Position numbers and translations under genes: made by a program. The notes below the pieces were generated by a model. It was not told the origin of the DNA and made no database searches. It was given only the letters and a program-made list of their open reading frames with translations. A stretch of 64,000 nt of DNA. Source: Mesostigma viride (Eukaryota; Streptophyta; Mesostigmatophyceae; Mesostigmatales; Mesostigmataceae). Position 1 is the stretch's first letter. The number at the start of each line of letters is the position of its first letter. This document shows positions 30,926-41,712 of the stretch, piece after piece. The stretch spans positions 1,760,689-1,824,688 of the forward strand of contig RPFO01000090.1 in assembly GCA_009746045.1 (NCBI GenBank), in the 5' to 3' direction.

Positions 30926-33900
30926 ATGATCGCAATTGGCGGGTTATGCATCTCATCGCCTGCCATATCGCCTACATCATTAAAATCCTCCCGGCTGCTG
31001 GGAATCGCATCATGGTCGCGCCGTAAATTAGTTGCAAAGTTACTCCCTTCCTTCAGCTTCTCCGCGAAATGCTCGACAGAATCCGCGTCCTCGGCATTGC
31101 GGCTGACTCGACGCGAATGGCTCATGCCCAAGCCGGACACCCGCATCGACGTCATTAACATCCGTACCGCCGAGGCTGCCTCCGGAGCAGGAAGTGGCCC
31201 GAGTGCGGACGCCTGCGGCGGCTCGACCGCTAGCATTTATGTCATACGAGACGATTTGCTGCACCCGCTCCTTGGCGGGAACAAGCTGCGCAAGCTCGAT
31301 TGCCTCGTCCCCCAGCTTGAAGCGCTCGGCGTGACGGAAGTGGTGAGTCATGCTTAATTAACACCCACCTGTTATCAAGCCTTTGCCAAACGGCTTACAG
31401 GAAGTGTGCATCCATTGGCCTCGCTGTAACACGTGCCTTCGATTTAACACGCTCGTCACAGTCCACATAGGTTGTAATTGTCCCCCTAGGTGTTGTTATC
31501 GTTCATGTGCGATAAACTCAACCATGGATGGAGCCGTCCCGGCTGCTTAGGCCTAACCGCGGGGTTCATGACAGTCGACACATATGCTGAACTCCAACTC
31601 TCCTTTGGCAGTTTGGCATGGTGTCTACAGGCCTCCGAGAAGCCAGATTATACTGCTAGAGAGCGGTGATCCTAGTCTAAAGGGGTTAAAATAGTTCTGG
31701 GCTGGTGGGTATATCACAGGAACGTGCTTGGTCGCTACCATGGCTGCATCGATGACACGGCCACACACTCATAGATGGTCATCATTTCCTGTGGACCTGT
31801 GCACCCTTCCATTGGCGCACCTCGCAGTTGTGTGACCCTGATAGCTGCATGCTGGCATCCAAGACATGCAGTGGTTGCATGCTCGCGTCCAACACATGCA
31901 GTGGTTGCATGCTCGCGTCCAACACACGCACTAGAGTGGTTGCATGCTCGCGTCCAACACACGTCATATCTTATGCTGGCACGCCCAGTCTGGGGACCGG
32001 AGGGCGGGAGGGACCCGATGGGACGTAGCACTTGATGGCCAGCGGCAGGTGGTGGGGGGGGAGAAACATGCAGCCTCCCTCGCGGTGACATGCGGTCTGT
32101 CCTATTGCTAGGCAAGGCAAGTTGAAAGGCAAGATGTTTGCTCCCTTGCCTCCTTTTGCTACCCTACGCGTGGCCTGCCCTCATCCAACTGCTTAACTGC
32201 ATCGAACCATGGCAAAACCAAGCTAGCCATATCTGCTGCGCTGGTTGTCTCCTTGATATCATAAGCACAGCTGTTTTCTTTCCTCCTTCGTACGCTGGCG
32301 GTTCTCTGCTGCCCCACGCCCCCCACACCCCACCACCACCACCACCACCCAGGTGACCTGCGGCGGATGCCAGAGCGCGCACACGGCGGCCGTGGGTAAG
32401 TTCTGACCCTGCTGTCATCCGTACACGCCGCGGACATGGGTAAGTTCTGACCCTGCTGTCATCCGCACACACCGCGGACATTGGTGCATGGGATGTTCGC
32501 GGCTGTCAAGGCACACCACACTGTGGGTAGGTGGGTTCGCGGCTGTCATCTCCACACAAATATTCAGTGGCGTTGATCCATCCTGCAGGGCCCGGATGGG
32601 GCATAGTTGGCGACTCTGCTGAGGCAGTGGGTAGGTGGGTCGTCGCAATCTCATGCCGAGGCAGCATCTGGTGAAAGCGAAGTTTCAAATGACGAAGCTT
32701 TTCGTGCCCTCTTACTGGCTTTCCCATTATGGCCCCGCGTACCCCCCCCACCTTCCGTTCCCATCTGCACCCTGCTGTGCTGCCCGCACCGCCCCGTTCC
32801 GTTGCCCCCCTTGTCTAACATCCTCTTCTTCCGCCCCCCCCCTGTCCACGCATGCTCCTGGCATACACCCTTGTCCTTCCCCGTTCCCCTTCCCCTTCTC
32901 CTCTCCTGCACGCTACAAATTCACAACATCAAGGCAGCATTTCCTACCTTTCCGCCCACTTCCCTGCCCCACTTTGCCACCCCCAACCCTGGCCCTTGAT
33001 CGTCCTTGCCTTGCCCCCCTGCCTTACCCCCCCCCCCCCACCAACCAGCCGCGGTGTGTGCCGAGCGCCCATCCGCCATGCGCTGCCACTTGTTACTGCG
33101 AGGGGAGCGGCCCCAGGTGCCCACAGGGTACAACCTGGTGGCCGGCATGTTTGCCCATCGAGTGCGTTACGTCACCAGAAGCGTGTACGCGGACCGAGAC
33201 GCCATGTTCGCGGCATATGTCAGGGATCTGGTTGGCCAGGGGGGAGGGGGTGGGGGTGCTCGTGAGGGCAGCCGCAGTATCGGTGATGTCAGCGGCCATG
33301 TCACAAGCAGCGGCAACCGCGGCAGCAAGGACCATGAGAGCAGCCGTAACAGCAGCAGTGGCAAATGTCAGGTAAAGCTCCTTTGGATGGTCTCGTTACT
33401 CTTCTACTGCGGACTTGGTCGGCAAGGGGGAGTCTGTGGTTGTAATGGCAGCGGCAGCGGTGGCCGTGGGAAGCATCAGCGGCAGCAGCAGTGACGAATG
33501 TTCGATCCATGGCATATGTAGTGGACATAGCATCTGTGCGGCCTTTGAACGACTTCGTGGAGCGACTTCTACGGCACTCACAAGTGCACGGTGGATGGCA
33601 CGATCTGGAGGACGCCAGTATGTATACGGGGGCCTGTCCAAACCTTTGGAGGAGCCGGGAAAGCGAGGGTGAGCGACACGCTCTGAAGTGGGCTAGTTTT
33701 AGAGCACTCTTTTGTGATTACTTTTTTATGGCTGTCAATGGCATCTGCTGCCTCAACCCTCAGCCTTTGCTTGTGCTGCAGCAAGGCATCAAGAGAAGAA
33801 GAAGAAAGAATAAAGCATGAATCAAGCGCTGTTCCTGGGACGGGTGCCCATCGCTCGCTCAACCATCCGACTAACGGGTATTGGGATGGCTTGTTTCAAA

Positions 33901-36900
33901 ACCATGGACGCCACCCACCAGGTTAATGAGTCTTCGTGATGATCAGTTTGGTGGGTGGCGTCCATGGTTTTGAAACAAACCATCCCAGTCCCGAGTTAGT
34001 CGGATGGTTGAGTGAGCCATGGGCACCCACCAGAGACATCCATGGAATAATGCCTGTATAGTTACAACCCACCGCCAGGCAAGTAGCAAAGTAGCAAATA
34101 TACGAATTCGTTGGGCGCATTGGGAGTGCTTGTATTTGATCCGTCGTGGCTGACTGTCGTTGGGATAAGGATCAACGATGCTGCACTTTGCAGCTGGATG
34201 CGTCAAAACTTCCCACGAACGAGCTCGGCACGCTGCAAGTGCACTCCAGCGCGGATGGCAGCATTAGAGCGGCGGTGGTACCAGAGGGTGCAGGCACGGC
34301 AGCCGCACTGCTGGGTAAGTGTGTGCGAATGGAAGACAAAGAGAGTGGAGACCAGACCCCCAAACCCCTTGTGGGACTGTTCCTGCTTTATGGCATTAAA
34401 TAACCGGTATATTTCTTAGGTACTAGGAAGTTGCGCTAGTTATCTCCCCCTGTGACTCAGAATTCATGCTATTGGTGCCTCCTAGTTATTCATATGGTCA
34501 TGTCCCATTCGCTTTTCCTGGCTCTTGCGGAGTGCAGGCTAGGATGTCAAAGAGACAACCAACGCAGGCCAGAAATGTGGAAGAATCCAGACCTTGGTAG
34601 CTCGAGCCTGCTGTTATCTTATCTGCGTTTGTCGAGTCATTCAGGAGGATGGAAATGAATGGAGGTGGATACGTGTAGCCGTGGACATTAAAAATTACGG
34701 CTGGCTAACGTTCATGGAGACCTAGGCGGTTGAGCTAGAAACAACCTCGTGTGATCAGGGCAGGTGTTCCTAGCTGCAAGGAGTGACCAGCGGTAAGCAC
34801 CACTGCTGCGATCGCTCTCCCGCCATTTAACACAAGGAATCACCCTCGATGGAGCTACCATCAATAGGTCATGTCAGTCATTACGCCAGCCAGGCCATGC
34901 TTCCAACTGTCCAAGAAAAGCTGAACACATTGCAAAGACAGTTACAGGATGTCGCATCACGGTGCAACGGTTGGCAGGAGCTAGCAGCCCCCGGTCCAGA
35001 CAGTGCTGCCGGAAAAGATGCCACATGGCGGTGACTGGAAAAAAATTGGCGCACATGATGTGGAGAATGGCCAAAGGTGAGCAGGCCCCAGTGGTTTAGA
35101 TGCGCATAGAGACGACACGAGGATGTGCTTTATTTCTCTTCAATGCCAGTTTCTTCTTCTTCTTTTTTTTTTTTGGGTGTGTGTGTGTGTGTTTTAGCAG
35201 CGTGTGGAGGACTGGTTCATACTGGGCGCACGCACATACGAATGCCTTCCCACTCACATGCACTCACACACGCACACACATGTCTTCCCACTCACATGCA
35301 CTCTCGCAAACGCATGCACGCCCTCACACAAACATGCACACATCACTTCCATCGTTCCACAACTCCCATTTGCTGGCGACCTGTGCGTCGCTCGCCTCTG
35401 CCTCTCCACTGCATCCATCCATGTGGGTCCTGTGGCCACGGTAGCGCAGGAATGATTCGGCTTGTTGATTTTCTGGCGCACGACACCCGCCGCGGCCTGC
35501 CCCGCACGAGGGAACTGCGCTACCGCGTCGTCATCGACAGCGGCACCGGCACCACGGCCGTAGGCTTTGCGCTGGGCGTCCACTTGTTCAGGCACGTGGG
35601 TCTTGCGCTTCCTTATCTTTCTGGCTCTTTCTTGCTCCTTCTGGCGCTTTCTGGCTCTTATTTTTCTGTCTCTTTCTGGCAGCTTGTTTCGGACTTGTTC
35701 TCAATCTCGCCTCCTTAAGGGGTTGACCTGTTACAGTGCCCGGCTATGGCGGGGGCATCAAACGCCCTTATGCGCAACGTGAACCTGTATGGCAGCGGGC
35801 GCCCTCACGAGGCCTCACCTGGCTGCGTGCATGTGGGTGCGTGCTTCTCGGTCTTTCTGGGCATCGAGCGGGTTATATTGTTCGGACGCGCACATATGTA
35901 CTGGTCTGCTTGGTTGCTTGCTCGCTTTCCCGTTAATGGGGTACCACGATCGCCCTGCTGGGCGACAAGCCTGGTTAGCATGCTGCATGCTGACTCTGTA
36001 CATATTTGAGTGGACATCCCTCCACCTTCCCCCCATCTTCCCACACCTGACCCCCCAACAATCCACGATGGACTGCCACCCCCCAAATGTTCCATAATCC
36101 AACCGCCCTCCCAACCCCCAGGCTACCCTGGACCGTGGTCGGCGTCATGCTGGCGGGCACGGAGGAGTATTACCTGCGCCAGCAGCGCGAGCTGGTGGCC
36201 GAGTGGCGTCGCTGTTATGCTAGCGACCGCATGACCGACCCCTTGGAGGCGGAACGCAGTGACGGGGATGCCAGCCGCGCGCATGCGGCCAATGCGATAA
36301 CCACCCACAGTGATGAACCGTACATACCAGGCACGCATGATCATTTCCACATTGATGATGCCGGCGCAAAGCACATGGATAGGCACGCGGTGGCAGGCAA
36401 TGCCAGCAGCAGCGGGGGTGAGGCATGCCGGGGGGGAGAGGATGCGCTGCCCTTGGAGTGGGTGCCACGCCGAAGACCGCGCCGGTATGTTCTCCCACTG
36501 TGTTTGTCTCCCTACAACGACAGTATTATGCGATAATAACCCAGTCAGCCATGCCGTTTGCTTGCCTGAGTCCTGACCCACACCAAAGCCCGCCCAAGAG
36601 TCCTAGGGGGCATCACTACGGAGTGAACTTAATCAAGTGCTTGCTCCATTTACTGATCCTCCCGAAACTTCCTCTCTCCTGACACGGCCGGACCCATGCC
36701 CACCCATACTTCACACTAGAGGTAGTGCATGTGATGTAGTACATGTCTTCCCACCAGCTTGCGACAGACAGCCAACCACAAGGCAGACCCCACGTACACC
36801 AAGAGGTCCCTGTGAAGTACGGGCGATGACATCCCAAGATCCCACCAGGGCATTCTGCCAGCTGTGTCTAGGTCTGTTCACAGCCACGGCCTTGTGATTT

Positions 36901-39396
36901 TTAGCTATGTTTGTGGGATGTAGGTCTGGCGCCCCCCCTCATGTAGCCCCAGGAAAAGAAGCCTACACGGCCCGGCAGAGAAGCCTTCCTGGAGAGGTCC
37001 TGCAAGGCTCCTTGCTTTGCTGCTGAATTTTTATCACCTTTCTCCAATAGATGAATTTCTTCTTTCGGTTGGATCTCTCGTGTTTGGGATAACTCCCTCT
37101 CGGTGATGGCGCACCCTGGGCTCTCCCTAGGCCTCCAAGCAGGCCTGCTCTTCCCTTGGGATGCGCATCCGATCGGATTCTTGTTTGCCTATACTGCGAA
37201 CCTCCGGCAAAGGCCTACGCGCTGCCTAGCCCTTATGCGCAACAGGCTTGATCCCTGCCTGCCTGTGCACTCCGCAGGTTCGGCAAGGTGCTACCAGGCG
37301 AGGTGGCCGCGTGCGCGCGTGTGGCGCAGGCAACGGGCGTCCTGCTCGACCCCATATACACCCTGGCAGGTGGGTGGCACACTAATACCTTATGAGGGTA
37401 CGAGACTGGGGTGGCCAACCGCCAGGATTTCCTGGAGGGCTCTGTTGCGTCAGGGACCTATCTAGCTGCCACGTCGATGATTGAATTAGATGCTGGGTCA
37501 TTTCCTCGGATGTGTAGAATGAACCCTTGTATAGCCTACCTCGTGTTTACATCATCTGTGTAGATCATCATGTGTGTATTCATCATCTGTGTAGAATAAA
37601 CCCTTGTATAGCCTACCTCGTGTTTACATCATCTGTGTAGATCATCATGTGTGTATTCATCATCTGTGTAGAATAAACCCTTGTATAGCCTACCTCGTGT
37701 TTACATCATGTGTGTATTCATCATCTGTGTAGAATAAACCCTTGTATAGCCTACCTCGTGTTTACATCATCTGTGAAGATCATCATCTGTGTAGAATAAA
37801 CCCTTGTATAGCCTACCTCGTGTTTACATCATCTGTGAAGATCATCATCTGTGTAGACGTCATCTGTGTAGATCATTGTACAGCGTGGTCTATTGTCATC
37901 CGAATAGATCCTGGTATAGTGTATAGTGTATAGTGTATAGTGTATAGTGTATAGTGTATAGTGTATAGTGTATAGTGTATAGTGTATAGTGTATAGTGTA
38001 TAGTGTATAGTGTATAGTGTATAGTGTATAGTGTATAGTGTATAGTGTATAGTGTATAGTGTATAGTGTATAGTGTATAGTGTATAGTGTATAGTGTATA
38101 GTGTACAGTGTATAGTGTATAGTGTATAGTGTGTAGTGTATAGTGCATAGACCATCAAATCAAATCACTGTTTAGTGTAATGCATATGTCATTTGAGAGG
38201 CCATGCCCTAGTTAATTAATACATCATTTGTCGAAACCATCATCTCGGATGCAACGCAGCACAGGGCGTATCTGAAGGCAGCGAATTGCACCAGGGTCGG
38301 TCACATTCCACCCCGGACACAACGCATCCGCCTGTTCTGGTTGGAGCCTGGGAGGGCAGGAGTGGAGGGTGGACTGTGGTAACTTCATCCCTTTGGGACC
38401 ATTTGGCTGCCGTTGCTCTGTAAACCGAAATGCAGGGCTTATTGGTGCTGGCTGGGCACCTTTGGGACAGCATTAGCTTCTTGGACTTGACCTACTTTAT
38501 GCACGTCCTACCCGATCCATGCAAACAAACAACTGGGGTTGTATGACCGCACAGATCAGTGCAACAACGTGGGCATTACTGTGGCATTCCATGCTACGGT
38601 TCACCGCATGTTCATGGCACTTGACCGCGAGCAGCAACTCTGTCTAATAATGGCCTGGCCCATCTGGTCCCATGAGGCCATGGTGCAGTGCACTCAAAAC
38701 TACTGGCACTGTGGCCATGAGTAGCCAGGATCTCATCAATGATGATTGCTGATCTGGTTATCTTACCACCAGTGCTCCGGGTCTAAGTCTCACAGCTCAC
38801 CGGCCAGTACCACCTCACCAATGTCGCACATGCCATAGGAAGCGGCTGGTTCTTTGCGAATCCAATGCCTTGGACAAGAGTGGTTGGATTCCAAAATTTC
38901 AAATTTTAACAAACCCAAAGGCTCCCATCTGGGTAACCATATCGGGAAATGAAGTCATCAACCCGATGTGCATGCAAAGAGCAAGAGGCGGGAAGCCCTT
39001 GATTGCAGAGGGCGCCGTGTCGGCATTATACTAAATCTTCTTGGTATTCTTGATCACTCTCCTTGTGTTTGCGCCTGAAATGACGGATCCGGCGTGCGTT
39101 TGCTGATATGACGTTGGCGTGCGTTTCCAGGCTTTGAGGTTGCAGCAGAAATGGCTATTGGGGGGCTGGTAACAGCAGGTACCGATGTCGGCGGCGGTTC
39201 AGAGACCACAAGTTTGGATGCTCTGCAGTTCAGCATTTCTCCTGACATCAGCGAACAAAGCCTTGTGGTTGACTCGGGGAAGGTGCAAAATCGTAGCAAT
39301 GCTGCTGACTGCCAGGCTAGGCCTGTTGTCATGCTGCACACGGGAGGGACTCTTGGCTTGTTTGGGCTTGCCCAGCGGTTTCCAGAGTGGTTTTAG
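30926..39396 (+). CDS. D-cysteine desulfhydrase-like PLP enzyme
   Basis: PLP-dependent enzyme of the D-cysteine desulfhydrase / ACC deaminase family (fold type II), expected to release H2S, ammonia and pyruvate from D-cysteine. Exons: 30926-31342, 32353-32395, 33049-33371, 34194-34314, 35450-35591, 36122-36484, 37278-37369, 39131-39396; phases agree, 588 aa. Motifs: [20 protein letters not shown] (PLP lysine in GGNK), [15 protein letters not shown] across exons 1-2, [87 protein letters not shown]. The first 85 or so residues are Ser/Arg-rich, possibly a transit peptide. Low-complexity insertions (Gly/Ser/Arg at about 33240-33370; His/Asp/Gly at 36250-36470) make it longer than plant relatives. 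Intron 5 needs a GC donor to keep frame. The subfamily is inferred, so substrate is uncertain. Confidence 0.85.
31846..31966. repeat. 30-bp minisatellite
   Basis: Four units built on GTGGTTGCATGCTCGCGTCC and AACACA, in intron 1 of the desulfhydrase-like gene. Confidence 0.75.
32392..32482 (+). repeat. Tandem 44-bp duplication containing a splice donor
   Basis: The exon 2 donor GGGTAAGTTCTGACCCTGCT recurs 44 bp downstream (GT at 32396 and at 32440) with the sequence between also duplicated. The second donor would add 44 nt and shift frame. Confidence 0.8.
33842..34028. repeat. Long inverted repeat (hairpin) in intron 3
   Basis: Arms 33842-33920 and 33949-34028, about 79 bp each and over 90 percent complementary by eye, around a 28-bp loop. 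RNA from either strand would fold into a long hairpin. It lies in the intron between exons 3 and 4 of the desulfhydrase-like gene. Foldback MITE or small-RNA precursor are both possible. Confidence 0.8.
34540..35060 (+). repeat. Dispersed repeat (GAGACAACCAGCGCAGG family)
   Basis: Begins near GAGACAACCAACGCAGGCCAG and runs through GGTAGCTCGAGCCTG, GATCAGGGC and GCGATCGCTCTCCCGCCATT. The same order occurs at 54805-55200. It lies in intron 4 of the desulfhydrase-like gene. Confidence 0.65.
37511..37880. repeat. Minisatellite, 77-bp unit with shorter variants
   Basis: Units start TGTGTAGAATAAACCCTTGT and include TATAGCCTACCTCGTGTTTA; spacing 77, 77, then about 61-62 bp. In the last intron of the desulfhydrase-like gene. 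Confidence 0.85.
37912..38148. repeat. (TATAGTG)n microsatellite
   Basis: About 33 copies of a 7-bp unit, with minor variants near the right end (TACAGTG, TGTAGTG). Same intron as the preceding minisatellite. Confidence 0.95.
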
Positions 39397-40170
39397 GGAT
39401 CCATGCCGGCATGAACATTCATGCATTGCTTGGCAGTCGATCAGAAGATAAAGTGTTCTGGGGTGCGTGTATGAGTGCACTGGGTCAGAATGCCAAGTGG
39501 TGACAGGCACCTTAGCGGCGCATGCGCAGCTGTGTTCTGACAGCGCTTTATATTCGCACAAGCACAAACAGACAATATATTGCAAAATTAATTAATCGAA
39601 AATATGTGAGATTGGCAACCATCATGTGCATTGTTTTAGCCCAGCTGTCCGCTGTATCCTTGCTTATCCATCAAAATGGTATGTACATGCATTATCTGTC
39701 TTATTGAATGAGGGAGCGCGCCATATTCTGCATAAAATGTGACTAGACGTCTAGACGTACCCTAGGGGTTTGCAGTGGGTGAACCCTGGGTATGCATGCC
39801 CCTAGAAACCCTCAGGCTCCGGGAGAAGCCTTTATATTCTCCTGGGCTATCGGGGGTTAGCATGCAGCCTACCCCCACACCCGTCATCGATCATGCATGG
39901 CCAAGCGTACAGTCGTCTTGGATAGTCCAGATGACGCGGAGTTGCTAGCTGCGTCTCAAACCTGGGCGAGTGACTCGCGCCACTTGCCTTCGCGGGTGAA
40001 GCATCCGCGTAGAAAAGTACCTCGTCGGGTGCTCCGTGGCATGCCTTCAGTGCATGCATGTTCACGCACTTATACTTACTTAGACGTACCCTACTTTTAA
40101 CTGCAACTACATGTGTCTGTCAGCATGTGTATGATGTCACACATGCATGCAGATTGACCTCTGCCACTGT
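39397..40170. other. 3' flank of the desulfhydrase-like gene
   Basis: Presumed 3' UTR and intergenic DNA. No coding region, tRNA or clear repeat was recognised. Confidence 0.4.
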
Positions 40171-40174
40171 GACC

Positions 40175-40918
40175 TCCTGCCTTAACAGGTGGAAGGACGA
40201 GTCGGCCAAGGCACCGTGAAACTTGAGGCAGTTGCTACCAAGGTAGACGCCATGGCTACGCATGCGCAGGTCCCCGAAATCGCCGAGCGAACGGCCACCA
40301 TCACCGCCCAACCTTCTGGTAGGGCCAGCGGGCATCGATGACCCCTCAACTCGCGCCTCCCAGGTGGGCTGACGTACCTGCTCAAGAGCCAGGCAACCTC
40401 TTCCACCACCGCCATCACCACCAAGCTCCAGGAGCTAGCTGGAAGACAGCCGCCGCGAGGCCGCTGACCGTGACCGTCGCCGCTGCCGGGTCATCCTCAG
40501 GCGCTTCGACATGCAGCCGGAGGAGACCCCGGCCAGACTCTCTTCTCAACGAGCTGAAGAAATTACAACTCTTGGCGTGCATGGAGCTGCCAGGTGGGAC
40601 ACTGCAGGGCGCCTACCGCCTGCCCCATCCACGGGACAAGGCTGGGCCCCCTCCAGTGGTTCTCACCTTCAGCGACATCGCAGCCCGAGCTCGGTTCCTC
40701 TCTCGCCGCCAGAAGCTGGTGAACACCTCCTGGTCGCTTTCAAGACGACGACCTGCAACGCCTGCCCAGCAGCAGCCACGCCGCGATCAGTGGCCCGACT
40801 ACATCCGCGCCACAAGACCAACTCCGAGAAGCCCCAAGTGTACTGGCGGTGCGCGGACCTTTATATATGTCAACCAGAAACTGTGGAGGCCCCCCCCGGC
40901 TCCCCCGGGATAGAGCAC
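40175..40918 (+). pseudogene. LINE ORF1 remnant
   Basis: Plus-strand fragment of an L1-type ORF1. A coiled-coil-like start (VKLEAVATKVDAMATHAQVP) at about 40190-40260 is followed by a stop, then a second frame holds LLNELKKLQLLACMELPG, AGPPPVVLTFSDIAARARFL, and PRRDQWPDYIRATR with TFIYVNQKLWRPPP near the end. It parallels the ORF1 at 17091-17729 but has frame breaks. Confidence 0.72.
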
Positions 40919-41712
40919 TCAAGCTAGTTGTCTACATGGGGGCAATCAATTATGGGATAGCTTAGACAGCACTTGAAATGATTATATCAAGGAGACAACC
41001 AGATGATGATTATTTGCGCACAGCGTTATAGTACCTTCAATCAGCTATGGCAGGCCTTGTGGCCATCAGCTTGCGCCTTATAGCCGACTCTTGAGCCCAC
41101 CTCCCCTTAGTAGCATAAGCTATGCGTCTTTACCTATGGTATTGCATTGGTTGTATTGCACCCACAGTTTTGCGCCCCGGCACCCAGCTGTGGAGAGAGC
41201 GCTCTGTGGCGGCCTGCCCACTTGCGGAAGTGAGAGAAGCTAGGGAGCCCTCCCTCCTTCTCGTTGTGTATGTAGGGTTGAAGGTTCCTTTTCTCTGTAT
41301 TGGCACCCACATGACGCAGTCATGTGCTTATTAATTATTAAATAATGCAGATTGACTGCTATTACATGACACAATGTTGGGCGTTCTAGTAAAGCCTCTT
41401 ATGGACTTCGTAGTACAATAACAGAATGAGTCAGATCCATATTCCTGCTTCGTGACCAATAACTCAAAGGTGCTTTGTGTTATTTATACATTACTGCACT
41501 TGTTGTCCACGGGTACTCACAGATGTAACAAGCGATATCTAGTCACAAGCATAGGCCAGGTAGACCACAAAATAAATAAGTAGAAATGAAAATGGGTGGG
41601 TCATGCAGAAAGCTTTGCGCAGCAAACTGCTATCACTTTCTGGCGAACTTAATCTTTGACAGGATGGTGGCAATAGCATCCGCCCATGTTTCCTCTGCCA
41701 CCAGCAGCTCTG
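40919..41712. other. Intergenic, includes a degraded LINE-A 3' end
   Basis: Convergent 3' flanks of the desulfhydrase-like and Tex genes. 41309-41345 has a decayed palindrome (ACATGACGCAGTCATGTG) followed by TTAATTATTAAATAA, matching the family-A LINE 3' end. Nothing else recognised. Confidence 0.5.

Noticed and set aside
33415-33670. Extra exon of the desulfhydrase-like gene
   Set aside because: Exons 3 and 4 join in phase without it, no frame with good borders gave recognisable family sequence, and the region is explained as intron.
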